Shown in pieces: positions 17,102-28,655 of a stretch of DNA of 64,000 nucleotides. This DNA comes from Lujinxingia vulgaris (GTDB lineage: Bacteria; Myxococcota_A; Bradymonadia; Bradymonadales; Bradymonadaceae): contig NZ_VOSM01000003.1 of assembly GCF_007997015.1 (NCBI RefSeq), positions 124,001 through 188,000 of the forward strand. Direction: 5' to 3'. Made by a program: the position numbers and the translations under genes. Position 1 is the first letter of the stretch. Each line of letters begins with the position of its first letter. The notes beneath the pieces are model-generated. The model was given only the letters and a program-made list of their open reading frames with translations, searched no databases and was not told the origin of the DNA.

Positions 17102-18028
17102 TCAGGGCGACGTGTCGCCGGGGTCGGTGTTGGGGCGCTCTTCGGTGGCCGTATCTGGCGAGTCCGTTTTGCGGGACTCCGCGGCCTCCGGTGAGGCGGT
17201 TGGGGCGTCGGAGGAGGGAAGCGCGCGCGAGAGGGCTTCCTCGATGCGATCGATCTCGTCGACGCCAAAGGCCACCTCCAAAACGCGGCCGTCGGCACCG
17301 ACCAGCGCGTAGGTAGGGAGCGCGCGCACCAGAAAGGCCTCTGTGAGCGCGCGGTCGGTGTCGAGGTAGACCGGGGAGTGACGCGCGTCGTTGCCCTGGA
17401 GGTAGTCACGAACGACCGCGGGCTCCTCATCGCTGATGGTGAGGATGGTGAGGCGCTCATCGTAGCGTTCCGCGATGGCGGCGATACGCGGCTCGGCCAG
17501 CTTGCACGCCTGGCACCACGTGGCCCAGAAGTCGAGGAGGTAGGGTTTGCCATCCAGGCTTTCGGCTGGAAGCGGCGCGCCATCTGCGGGCTGAAGTTCG
17601 TGGGCGGGAGCGGCAGCGCCCACCAGGTGGCGGCGCGCGACCTCATCGGGGGTGGGGGAGGCGGGCAGCTGCAGGCTGCGCGTTAAAACCTCTTCGCCGC
17701 GCCGCACGGTGATGTCGACGGTGGAGTTGATGCGCTTTCCCCGCACGAGTGCCAGAAGTTTGCCGGCGGTGCGCACCGGCTCACCATCGACGGCGATGAC
17801 GCGATCGCCCTGACGAAGCTCGGCCTGATCGGCCGGTGAGGTGCGCAGCACAAGCTCGACCTCCACGCCGGTGCCGTCGCTTGCGCCCAGGATGATCCCC
17901 AGCCAGGGCCGGGCCAGTGGCCGGGCAAACTCCGACTCCTGGGCAAAGGCCACAGGCGCCGTGAGGCTGAAGGGGGCCAGACTCAAGACGATGAGAAGGA
18001 GGCTTCGGCGGAATAGCTTGGTGTTCAT
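17102..18028 (-). CDS. PDZ-domain TlpA-like thiol-disulfide protein
   Basis: The 308-residue exported protein has a signal peptide (residues 1-29, ending AFAQ). A PDZ-like domain covers about residues 40-120 (WLGIILGASDG, then GDRVIAVDGEPV). A TlpA/thioredoxin domain covers about residues 135-270, with FWATWCQACKLAEP carrying the redox CxxC and a cis-proline in RALPTYALVG. A Ser/Thr/Asp-rich tail closes it. Such proteins reduce or shuffle disulfides in the periplasm, for instance during cytochrome c maturation. It is transcribed divergently from a thioredoxin-DsbD membrane reductase 94 bases away, which could feed it electrons. The PDZ domain may bring it to C-terminal peptides of client proteins; the clients are unknown. 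Confidence 0.82.
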   Translation of the reverse strand: MNTKLFRRSLLLIVLSLAPFSLTAPVAFAQESEFARPLARPWLGIILGASDGTGVEVELVLRTSPADQAELRQGDRVIAVDGEPVRTAGKLLALVRGKRINSTVDITVRRGEEVLTRSLQLPASPTPDEVARRHLVGAAAPAHELQPADGAPLPAESLDGKPYLLDFWATWCQACKLAEPRIAAIAERYDERLTILTISDEEPAVVRDYLQGNDARHSPVYLDTDRALTEAFLVRALPTYALVGADGRVLEVAFGVDEIDRIEEALSRALPSSDAPTASPEAAESRKTDSPDTATEERPNTDPGDTSP

Positions 18029-18122
18029 AGGATTTCTGCTCTAGGTTCGGCCAGCGCGCCCCTTAGTATCATGCTGGCGAGGCGGTCGCGAGGTTGCCGT
18101 GAGATGAAGAAGACGAGCGAGA

Positions 18123-19538
18123 ATGCCGATGTGTTCAAAGGCGAAGTTACACAGGGTCTGGGTGGGGTTGAGTCTGCTGGTGGCGCTGGCGTGGCCTGAT
18201 CTGGTGTATGCCAGCGAGGGAGCTGCGGTGGCGCCCCGGTGGCCTATGCTTGCCGCCGGGGGGCTTCTGGTGGTGGCCGGCATGGCGTTGATGACCCTGC
18301 GCCGCGCCTGGTTTGAGCTGTCTTCTCGCGCAAAGGTCTGGCGCGTGATCGGTGTGACGCTCGCCGGGGTCGGGTTCTACGCGTTGACCTTCGGGGTGAC
18401 CGAGCCCCCGCCCGGCGGGGAGCGTGTGGGCTGGATCACCTCGTACTCCGAAGCTCAGGCGCTTGCCCGAGCCCAGAATCGCCCGATCGTGCTCGACTTT
18501 ACTGCCGACTGGTGTCTGGCCTGCGGGGAGATGGAGCGGGAAGTTTTCGAGCACCCGCAGGTGCGCCAACGCCTCGAAGAGGAGTTTGTTACCCTGAAGC
18601 TCGACTATGAGGCCGGAGACGCCGAGACAATTGCGGCCATTCAACGCTTTGAAGTGTCAGGCCTGCCTCGAATCGCGTTTGAGAGCCCCGATGGGGAGTT
18701 CCTCCGCGGCCCCAGCTTTGAGGGTAAGCTCGGTGTGGAGGAGTTCAACGAGCGCCTGGACGCAGCGATTGAGGGGCGCGACGCGGGCTCCGAAGGGTGG
18801 CTCTCCGACGCGCTCAAAGAGCGCGGGCTCTGGGCGGTGTTTATGCTGGTCTTCGGAGCCGGGGTGCTCTCGAGTTTTGCGCCCTGTGTCTATCCGCTGA
18901 TTCCCATCACCATCGGTGTCTTCGGCGCGCGGCAGGCCGCCACGCGGCGAGAGGCGTTTTTACTCAGCCTGACCTACGTATTCGGCATCGTGGTGACCTA
19001 TTCGGTGCTCGGAGTGATGGCGGCGAGTCTGGGGACGGTGTTTGGCGGATTCTTGCAGCACCCGGGGGTGCAGCTGGGCATCGCGCTGCTCTTTGTGGTG
19101 CTGGGGCTGGGCACGCTGGGCGCCTGGGATATGCGACTTCCCGGCGGGCTGCAGACGCGTCTGAGCCAGGCCGGCGGGGCCGGCTTCGGCGGTGCTTTTG
19201 TGATGGGGCTTGTGGCCGGGGCGATTGCTGCGCCCTGCATCGGTCCGGTGGTCGCGGGCATCCTGGTGTACGTCGCTCAGCAGGGCGATGTGCTGCTGGG
19301 CTGGTCGTTGCTCTCGATCTTCGCGCTGGGTCTGGGGCTGCTCTTTCTGGTGCTTGGCACCTTCTCCGGCCTTATTCAGCGGTTGCCGCGCGCCGGCGGT
19401 TGGATGGAGGGCAGCAAAGCGGTCTTCAGCGCGGTCTTCTTCGGGCTGGCCCTCTTTTATGCGCGTCTGGCGCTGCCGGTGCTGGTTACGCAGACCGAGC
19501 GGATCTGGTGGGCACTCTCCAGCGCGCTGGTAGGCTGA
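18123..19538 (+). CDS. DsbD-family disulfide reductase with N-terminal thioredoxin domain
   Basis: The 471-residue protein moves reducing power from cytoplasmic thioredoxin across the membrane. Two hydrophobic segments come first (about 10-28 and 38-58). A thioredoxin-like domain follows (about 105-210) with DFTADWCLACGEME carrying CxxC. The DsbD transmembrane domain covers about 240-465, with its redox cysteines in FAPCVYPLIPITIG and AAPCIGPVVAGIL. In E. coli DsbD the thioredoxin domain is at the C-terminus and an extra N-terminal domain is present. Here the order is reversed and the N-terminal DsbD-alpha domain is missing. The divergent TlpA-like gene is a plausible acceptor. Confidence 0.85.
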   Translation: MPMCSKAKLHRVWVGLSLLVALAWPDLVYASEGAAVAPRWPMLAAGGLLVVAGMALMTLRRAWFELSSRAKVWRVIGVTLAGVGFYALTFGVTEPPPGGERVGWITSYSEAQALARAQNRPIVLDFTADWCLACGEMEREVFEHPQVRQRLEEEFVTLKLDYEAGDAETIAAIQRFEVSGLPRIAFESPDGEFLRGPSFEGKLGVEEFNERLDAAIEGRDAGSEGWLSDALKERGLWAVFMLVFGAGVLSSFAPCVYPLIPITIGVFGARQAATRREAFLLSLTYVFGIVVTYSVLGVMAASLGTVFGGFLQHPGVQLGIALLFVVLGLGTLGAWDMRLPGGLQTRLSQAGGAGFGGAFVMGLVAGAIAAPCIGPVVAGILVYVAQQGDVLLGWSLLSIFALGLGLLFLVLGTFSGLIQRLPRAGGWMEGSKAVFSAVFFGLALFYARLALPVLVTQTERIWWALSSALVG

Positions 19539-19798
19539 ATCAATTCTCCTCTACGTCCGGTCGCAGGTGGGGCAGGGGCCGATGCGCGACCGGCCGGAAT
19601 CAATGCTTGACGCTTGGTGACCTGTGTATACCTTGGGCGCGATCTGGCCCGGTCGTGCCTGTCATCTGGCAGTGTGATGGCGAACGTCACACGAATCGAA
19701 GCGGGTCACCCTCATCCAAACTGGCGCAAGCTCGGGCGCGTTGTCTGCGTTCCACAAAGAGGCTTGCGCGAGCCTGAGCTATCAGGAGGTAAGAGCTC

Positions 19799-20029
19799 AT
19801 GCCTATCTACGAATACCGTTGCGCCGGCTGCGGCCATGTTTTCGAAGAGATCCAGCGTTTTTCGGATCCCGATCCGGAGGCTTGCCCCAAATGCGGGAGT
19901 CCGCAGGTCGGGCGGATGATCTCGGCCAACTCCTTTCAGCTCAAGGGAGGGGGCTGGTACGCGCAGGACTACGCCGGCTCCTCTTCGTCGTCCTCGAGTA
20001 AGCCTTCGGGCGGCGGGGGCGAGGGTTAG
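19799..20029 (+). CDS. FmdB-type zinc-ribbon protein
   Basis: The 76-residue protein begins MPIYEYRCAGCGHVFE and has a second CPKCGS pair near residue 30, giving the four cysteines of a zinc ribbon typical of the FmdB family of putative regulatory proteins. The tail is a Ser-rich then Gly-rich stretch (GGGGEG), as in many members. AGGAGG eight bases upstream decides the start. It precedes dnaK by 158 bases in the same direction. The biochemical role of the family is not firmly known. Confidence 0.85.
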   Translation: MPIYEYRCAGCGHVFEEIQRFSDPDPEACPKCGSPQVGRMISANSFQLKGGGWYAQDYAGSSSSSSSKPSGGGGEG

Positions 20030-20051
20030 AGAACGCTTACTGAAAAAACGT

Positions 20052-20079
20052 TTGGTGATGAATGAAGTGTGCCTAGGAT
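20052..20079 (+). promoter_or_regulatory. Possible dnaK promoter
   Basis: TTGGTG (20052-20057) and TAGGAT (20074-20079) are 16 bases apart, about 110 bases before the dnaK start. I see neither a CIRCE inverted repeat nor a convincing heat-shock sigma-factor site. Confidence 0.3.
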
Positions 20080-20187
20080 TGGCGCTGACAGATGAAGAGG
20101 GCCAAAAAGGCCGTCGGCTCGCACGCTGAGGTGACGGGCGGTGGCCGGGCCCCACGGACCTATTGTTCCAGCTTAAGGAGAACCAAA

Positions 20188-22080
<1,893 letters not shown>

Positions 22081-22103
22081 TCACGGCGAGTACGTGATTG
22101 CCT

Positions 22104-22177
22104 GGAGGTAGGCGCCCCTGGCGCTCTACCTCCCCTTCGGGCTACAGAAGCCGGCGAGGTGATCCTCGCCGGCTTTT
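22104..22177 (+). terminator. Tandem hairpins after dnaK, second one a terminator
   Basis: GGAGGTAG (22104-22111) pairs with CTACCTCC (22126-22133), then AGCCGGCGAGG (22149-22159) pairs with CCTCGCCGGCT (22164-22174) around TGAT and is followed by four T. The first stem may protect the mRNA end. Confidence 0.88.
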
Positions 22178-22252
22178 GTTATAGTAGGAGAGGCCGTTAG
22201 GATGCGTTTCCGAGCAAGACCCTCGAGTCTGTGAGTTGCTGGAGTAGCAGGT

Positions 22253-23128
22253 ATGAGCACGAAGAAACCCAACACCGGTAGAAACGGTGCGGTGGAAAGT
22301 CACCAACTTGACGATGGCGCCTTTGAGCTTGTGGTCGATGAGGTGAGCACAGCGTCGGCCAGGGCCGCTGGAGGCACCAGCACGTCAAAGAGCGCTCCGA
22401 AGGAGGGAGGGGGCAGAGGCAAGCTCCTGGCACTTGGTGGCGTGGCGGCGCTCGGGATCGGTGCGGTTGTCGCAGCGACTATGATGTTCGGTGATACTGC
22501 GGAGCCCGGCAAAGACGACGTGGAGCTCGAGGAGGTTCCGTCGTTTCGCCCCTACGAGGGCTCGGGGGCGGTGGCTGAGCCTTCTCCAGAGCCTCGGGTT
22601 CGCGAGCGCCGGCCATCGCAGGGCTGGGAGGTCGAAGAGCAGGGCGATGAGCTCCTGGTCAACGGTGAGCCGGCTGAGGCGGATTGGCGCATCACGGAGA
22701 GGGATGTCATCGGCAAGGAGATCGATGGAGAGCGGATCATCGCCGACTCCAAGGGCGAGCCGATGTCCAAGATCGAGGCCGAGATTCGTGCTCAGAAGAT
22801 GGTCGAGTCGATCGACAACGCTGAGTATGAGTTTGAGCGGCGCGGGCGAATTCGCGATGCGCTCAACTCCCGCATTATGGTGCCCAGCCGCGAAGGGATT
22901 GGACGCGTGGAGCTGGCTCCCGGCGTCACTCTGGGGGAGGAGCTGCAGGAGAAGCTGATCCAGCGTTACGGTAGAAGTGGGGGGGCGCTCAAAGGAAGCT
23001 CGGAAGAAGAGGTGATCGTCGAAGACGAGGAGTACTACGACGACCTCGATGAAGCGTATGACGAGGAGTTTTACCCGGAAGACGAGGAGTACCTTGAGGA
23101 TGAGGCGTGGGAAGATCCGACGTACTGA
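22253..23128 (+). CDS. Single-pass membrane protein with acidic tail, unknown
   Basis: The 291-residue product has a cytoplasmic N-terminal part of about 60 residues (FELVVDEV, then a Ser/Lys-rich stretch), one membrane segment near residues 60-80 (LLALGGVAALGIGAVVAA), and an outer region of about 210 residues. The outer part has a moderately ordered core (IGKEIDGERIIADSKGEPM, then helices). The last 40 residues are almost entirely Glu, Asp and Tyr. No known family is recognised. It has GGAG seven bases or more upstream and no partner gene close by. The acidic, tyrosine-rich end could bind cations or basic proteins, which is only a guess. Confidence 0.7.
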   Translation: MSTKKPNTGRNGAVESHQLDDGAFELVVDEVSTASARAAGGTSTSKSAPKEGGGRGKLLALGGVAALGIGAVVAATMMFGDTAEPGKDDVELEEVPSFRPYEGSGAVAEPSPEPRVRERRPSQGWEVEEQGDELLVNGEPAEADWRITERDVIGKEIDGERIIADSKGEPMSKIEAEIRAQKMVESIDNAEYEFERRGRIRDALNSRIMVPSREGIGRVELAPGVTLGEELQEKLIQRYGRSGGALKGSSEEEVIVEDEEYYDDLDEAYDEEFYPEDEEYLEDEAWEDPTY

Positions 23129-23176
23129 AAGAATGACGCGCTGAGTCATTATGCGTCATTTTTGTGCGAAAAGCTG

Positions 23177-23205
23177 TTGACAGCATTCACGCTCTGACTT
23201 AAAAA
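23177..23205 (+). promoter_or_regulatory. Promoter of first tRNA-Gly
   Basis: TTGACA (23177-23182) and TAAAAA (23200-23205) are 17 bases apart, a near-consensus housekeeping promoter. Transcription should begin about 30 bases before the tRNA. Confidence 0.9.
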
Positions 23206-23241
23206 CCTCCTCGTTGTCGCCGAGGTGGCAGCGACTCCCAG

Positions 23242-23314
<73 letters not shown>

Positions 23315-23320
23315 TAAGAA

Positions 23321-23355
23321 AGCCCCGAATCGCCAAAAGCGATTCGGGGCTTTTT
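23321..23355 (+). terminator. Terminator of first tRNA-Gly
   Basis: AGCCCCGAATCGC (23321-23333) pairs with GCGATTCGGGGCT (23339-23351) around CAAAA and is followed by five T. Confidence 0.96.
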
Positions 23356-23425
23356 CGTTGTGCGGCCCGTCGCAGCGAGGCATTTGGGCGAACTCGCGAA
23401 GTGATTATTTTTGCAGAAAAGTGTG

Positions 23426-23454
23426 TTGACACCTTTGTCCGGTAGCTCTATAAA
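23426..23454 (+). promoter_or_regulatory. Promoter of second tRNA-Gly
   Basis: TTGACA (23426-23431) and TATAAA (23449-23454) are 17 bases apart. The spacers of the two promoters differ, so the promoter boxes have been conserved while the bases between them changed. Confidence 0.92.
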
Positions 23455-23490
23455 CCTCCTCGTTGTCGCCGAGGTGGCAACGACTCCCAT

Positions 23491-23563
<73 letters not shown>

Positions 23564-23566
23564 TAA

Positions 23567-23603
23567 AAAGACCCCGAATCGCGAAAAGCGATTCGGGGTC
23601 TTT
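23567..23603 (+). terminator. Terminator of second tRNA-Gly
   Basis: AAAGACCCCGAATCGC (23567-23582) pairs with GCGATTCGGGGTCTTT (23588-23603). Compared with the first copy a G-C pair has become A-T with compensation on the other arm (AGCCCC/GGGGCT versus AGACCCC/GGGGTCT). Confidence 0.93.
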
Positions 23604-23604
23604 G

Positions 23605-23985
23605 CGTTTCGGAACTTTCCGTCCATGCGCTCTTCTCAGCGGTGGGGTGCACGCGAAACGCGGTGGCTTTCCTGGCCGTCTTTGGTTGAGGACGCTTATA
23701 GGGCTGTGGGGGCTCCAGGTGCGTCTAGATGGCCGATTGGGGAAGTTGGGTGCAGCCGGGCAAGGGAAGTGGACAGAGCTGCTTAGCGTGGTCCCGGTGG
23801 CGTCCCAGGGAGGGCGCGGGGAGAGGGGGGCTTGTTGGTCCGCATGAGTTAGGGAGGTAGGGGAGGGCGAGTGGCTTAAGGGGGTGCTGGTGGGCATCTC
23901 CACGCTGTCGTGCCGTGTGCCGGGGCGTGCAGGTCGCGTGGTATGGATTCGGTTGACGTTGAAGGGGAGCGGGCTGTGGCGCGCA
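23605..23985. other. 381-base gap, no gene seen
   Basis: This stretch is G-rich on the plus strand and holds no convincing gene, RNA or promoter. It separates the tRNA block from the terminator of the minus-strand foldase gene. Confidence 0.6.
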
Positions 23986-24020
23986 TAAAAAAGCCCCCGA
24001 CCCAGTGTGGGGCGGGGGCT
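23986..24020 (-). terminator. Terminator of the PpiD-like gene
   Basis: Read on the minus strand, AGCCCCCG (complement of 24013-24020) pairs with CGGGGGCT (complement of 23992-23999), three inner pairs extend the stem, and six T follow (A-run 23987-23992 on the plus strand). Confidence 0.9.
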
Positions 24021-24039
24021 AATTTTTAAAGCGCCAGGG

Positions 24040-25794
24040 TCAGTTCGCGGCGCCAACGAGGTCGGCCAGCGGGTCATCCTGGGTGATCATGGTGCGGACC
24101 TTCTCGGCGGCGGGGCTGGACTTCTCGTAGAGCTTGATGGTGCCGTTCTCCAGGCCCTCTTCCAGTGCGGCGTCGACGTAGTGGCCGGCGCTTTCAAGCG
24201 GATTGACGAAGAGGAAGCGCCAGGGGCCGAGGAACTCGGAGACCTTTTCAGCGCGCAGCTCCGAGGAGATTTCGGCGCGGGCGTCGGCTTCCAACTCGGC
24301 GGCATCTTCGCGCTCCTTGAGGCGGATGACGGCCAGGGTGTTGTCGACGCGGGCGACGCGGGGGAGCAGCGCATTGTCTTCGGAGAGGTTGAAGGTCTCG
24401 GTGAGAAGCTCGGTGTTCTGGCCGAGTTTGGGGATCTCGTTCCAGCTGCGGCCGAAGTTCATGCCGGCGAGCTGGGCGCGGAACATCGCCGGGATCTGCT
24501 GCCCCTCTTTGTTGAACATGCCGGTGGTCTCGACCGAGAGGCTGTTCCAGAGAGCGGCTTCGGTGCTCGGAGCTTCGCTGCCTTCGGTTTCCGCGGCGAC
24601 TTCGGCCTGGATGGCGGCCAGCGCGTCTTCGAGCGAGCTGTTATCGGCTTTGGCGCGGGCGTGGAGGCGCTGAGCCATCTGAGCGCCGCGCTGGTCGACG
24701 AGGTCTTCGCGGAGCAGGGTGGAGGCGATGTCGTTCTGCACCTCGCTGAGTTCGGGCACGCCGGCTTCTTCGCGCTCTTCGACTTTGACGAGCATGCGGG
24801 CGAAGTCGGTCTCGACCTCGCGGACTTCGCCGACCTCGGCACCCTCGATCGCGGAGGCGATGGCGGCGTCGAGGTTTTCGGGGGTGGTCCAGTCCATCAG
24901 GCCACCCTGGCTGCGGGCGTAGTCTTCGGAGAGTTCGGTGGCCACCGCGGCGAAGTCTTCGTTCTGCTCCATGACGCGGGTCTTGGCCTGCTCGTAGCGG
25001 GCCAGGGCGTCGGCGTCTTCGGCGGCTTCGGCCGGCTTGGTGATGTAGATGCGGCGAATGCGAACACGCGCGTCGGTCTCAAACTCTTCGCGATTTTCTT
25101 CGAAATAGGTCGAGATGCGCTCGCCGTTGTTGGCGACGAACTCGGCGATGGCCTCGTCGCTGAGATCGAGGGCTCCGGCCAGGGTCTCCTGGGAGAACTT
25201 CACAAGTTCCAGGTTGATGCGGGTGTTGCGGAGCTCATGGAGCTCCGCCACTTCAGCCGGGGCGACGATAACCTGCATGTCGAGCATGGCCAGGTATTTG
25301 CGGGCGAGGAGCTCGCGGCGCTTGAAGGCCTCATAGCGCTGAAGGGGCACGCTGAGGCCGAATTTGACGTAGCGCTCGTAGAAGGGGCCGTCGAACTGGC
25401 CGGTGCGGCCGTAGCTGCTCAGGAACTCCACGTTGCGCGAGCCGTCGGTGATGTACTCGGCGAACTCTTCATCGCTGACACGCAGTCCGGCGTCTTCGGC
25501 GCGGTCGGCGAGCAGGTAGATGGCCAGCACGGCTTTGAGCGCGGTGGCCTGCTGCTCGTAGTAGGTGTCGTCGAGGGTCGTGGAGCGGTTGGCGCCGTAA
25601 TAGCGGTTGTAGATGACGTTGACATCTTCGGTGAAGATGTCGGTGCCATCGACGCTGGCCATGAGCGCGCGGGAGCCCGAGGGGCGGCAGCCGTCGGCGG
25701 GAGCGCCGAAGAAGACCGCGAAGACGACGATCAGCAGACCGACGAGGATGTAAGAGAAGCCGCTTTTGGTGGAGCGGCGCATTTGATCGAGCAT
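24040..25794 (-). CDS. PpiD/SurA-like periplasmic foldase (peptidyl-prolyl isomerase)
   Basis: The 584-residue protein has a short N-terminus (MLDQMRRSTKSG), one uncleaved membrane segment (about 14-32, YILVGLLIVVFAVFFG), and a large periplasmic part. A SurA-N-like helical region covers about residues 50-230. A parvulin-type domain covers about 270-390, with RIRRIYITKP, ATELSEDYARSQGGLMDW and ARMLVKVEERE. A second helical region follows to the end. This is the plan of PpiD, which sits at the Sec translocon and helps newly exported proteins fold. The ATG at 25794 has AGGAG ten bases upstream. It is divergent from mreB. Whether the parvulin domain is active cannot be seen; in E. coli PpiD it is not. 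Confidence 0.85.
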   Translation of the reverse strand: MLDQMRRSTKSGFSYILVGLLIVVFAVFFGAPADGCRPSGSRALMASVDGTDIFTEDVNVIYNRYYGANRSTTLDDTYYEQQATALKAVLAIYLLADRAEDAGLRVSDEEFAEYITDGSRNVEFLSSYGRTGQFDGPFYERYVKFGLSVPLQRYEAFKRRELLARKYLAMLDMQVIVAPAEVAELHELRNTRINLELVKFSQETLAGALDLSDEAIAEFVANNGERISTYFEENREEFETDARVRIRRIYITKPAEAAEDADALARYEQAKTRVMEQNEDFAAVATELSEDYARSQGGLMDWTTPENLDAAIASAIEGAEVGEVREVETDFARMLVKVEEREEAGVPELSEVQNDIASTLLREDLVDQRGAQMAQRLHARAKADNSSLEDALAAIQAEVAAETEGSEAPSTEAALWNSLSVETTGMFNKEGQQIPAMFRAQLAGMNFGRSWNEIPKLGQNTELLTETFNLSEDNALLPRVARVDNTLAVIRLKEREDAAELEADARAEISSELRAEKVSEFLGPWRFLFVNPLESAGHYVDAALEEGLENGTIKLYEKSSPAAEKVRTMITQDDPLADLVGAAN

Positions 25795-27212
<1,418 letters not shown>

Positions 27213-27266
27213 TGCGTGTGGTGGAGCCTCTTCGTCCAATTCCTTCATCGAAAGCGAGAGCCCCGG

Positions 27267-28100
27267 ATGTTGCTCGCATGGCTTGAACATCATCGTCGCA
27301 AGGTTGTGGCGATGGCGCTGTTGTTGGTGCCGCTGGTGATGTTCGCGACATCAGCGGGGGCGACGCCGGGCCATGAGGTCGGCGCGCCGGCGCGCTATGC
27401 GGCGGTGCCGATGGGGTGGGTTCAGACGCAGATCAGCGCGATGCTCGGTGTTACGGGCTTTTTCGGGGGAGCGGGCAGTGGCGAGCTTCGTGAGGAGAAC
27501 GAGCGGCTTCGCCAGGAGGTCGATCGGTTGCGCGAAGAGAACACGCGCCTGATCGGTGTGCTGCAGGAGAACGGGCGGTTGCGGGAGCTCGTGGGGTTTC
27601 GCGAGCAACATCCCGAGTATGAGCTGATTCCGGCGCGTGTGATCGCGCGGGATACCTCTCCGTTTTTTCGTGTGTTGAAGGTTCAGATCACCACCGACGT
27701 GGAGCTTAAGCCCCGGATGCCGGTGGTGAGCGCGCAGGGCGTGGTGGGTCAGGTGCACCAGGTCTTTGAGGGCTATGCCGACGTGGTGATTGTGTCGGAT
27801 CCGCGCAGTCGCATCGATGTGGTGAGCCAGCGAAACCGGGCGCAGGGGGTGGTTGAGGGGTTGGGGCATGAGCGCGACTATCAGGGGCGCATCTCGTACC
27901 TCTCGGAGCGCGATGAGGTGGTGGTGGGCGATGTGATGGTGACCAGCGGAATGGGCGGGATCTTTCCGCGGGAGCTTGTGGTGGGGACGGTCTCGGAGGT
28001 GCAGGCCTCGCAGAGGGGGCTCTTTCAGGAAGCGGTGGTGGAGCCCTCTGTGGACTTCTCGCGGCTGGAAGAGGTCTTTGTGATCGCCGGGGCGGAGTAG
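27267..28100 (+). CDS. mreC: MreC, elongasome scaffold
   Basis: MreC is a bitopic periplasmic protein that binds and activates PBP2-RodA. The 277 residues have a membrane segment at about 13-33, a coiled coil at about 70-108 (ENERLRQEVDRLREENTRL), and two beta-barrel-like domains. ARVIARDTSPFFRVLKV, MPVVSAQGVVGQV and DVMVTSGMGGIFPRELVVG are family motifs. The start at 27267 has GCGAGAG seven bases upstream and gives the usual short cytoplasmic tail. mreD follows after five bases. Confidence 0.94.
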   Translation: MLLAWLEHHRRKVVAMALLLVPLVMFATSAGATPGHEVGAPARYAAVPMGWVQTQISAMLGVTGFFGGAGSGELREENERLRQEVDRLREENTRLIGVLQENGRLRELVGFREQHPEYELIPARVIARDTSPFFRVLKVQITTDVELKPRMPVVSAQGVVGQVHQVFEGYADVVIVSDPRSRIDVVSQRNRAQGVVEGLGHERDYQGRISYLSERDEVVVGDVMVTSGMGGIFPRELVVGTVSEVQASQRGLFQEAVVEPSVDFSRLEEVFVIAGAE

Positions 28101-28105
28101 CCAGG

Positions 28106-28621
28106 ATGTCGACTCTGATCGTGGTGATGGTGGCCTGGCTGATGCTTGTGGCCCAGGGGGCGATCGGTGGCTGGTTCGGGGAGTGGTTGGTGCCCCAGCT
28201 GGCGATATCGGTGGTGGTGTATCTGGGGCTGGAGCGGACGATGGTGGCCGGGGGTGTAGCGTTGCTGCTTTTACTCTGGCCGATCGAGTGGCTGGTCGGT
28301 GGCGTGGGGGGGATCTACAGCCTGGGGCTTGTGGCGGTGTTTTTTATGATGCAGCTCTTTCGGGGGAGGGTGCAGGGGAGTTGGGGGCTGTCGCGGGGAA
28401 TTGTGGCGGCGCTGGCGACGCTTGTGCATAGCCTGGTGATGCTGCTGGTGCTCACGCTCTCGGAGTCGGGTGAGGGGGTGATGGCCTCGATCGCCTGGCA
28501 GATGTGGACGAGCTGTGTGGCGACGGCGCTTGCGACCCTTGTGGTGGGGCGTGTGCTGGGACGTCTGGATCGTTTGATGGATCCCCGGCGAGGGCGTAAC
28601 GTGTTGGAGTTCCGGTCCTGA
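28106..28621 (+). CDS. mreD: MreD, elongasome membrane protein
   Basis: The 171-residue protein is hydrophobic throughout, with about five membrane segments, and lies between mreC and mrdA. MreD sequences are poorly conserved, so the name rests on position, length and hydrophobicity, with modest support from the central GGIYSLGLVAVFF and the basic end (RLDRLMDPRRGR). MreD modulates the effect of MreC on PBP2 in E. coli. Confidence 0.85.
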   Translation: MSTLIVVMVAWLMLVAQGAIGGWFGEWLVPQLAISVVVYLGLERTMVAGGVALLLLLWPIEWLVGGVGGIYSLGLVAVFFMMQLFRGRVQGSWGLSRGIVAALATLVHSLVMLLVLTLSESGEGVMASIAWQMWTSCVATALATLVVGRVLGRLDRLMDPRRGRNVLEFRS

Positions 28622-28655
28622 GGCCACTGGCGAGGACCGATGCACAGGCAGGTAG

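Noticed and set aside
19607..19632. TTGACG and TATACC before the zinc-ribbon gene as a promoter
   Set aside because: The spacing is only 14 bases, too short for a normal housekeeping promoter.
20030..20187. CIRCE element before dnaK
   Set aside because: The TTAGCACTC inverted repeat is absent.
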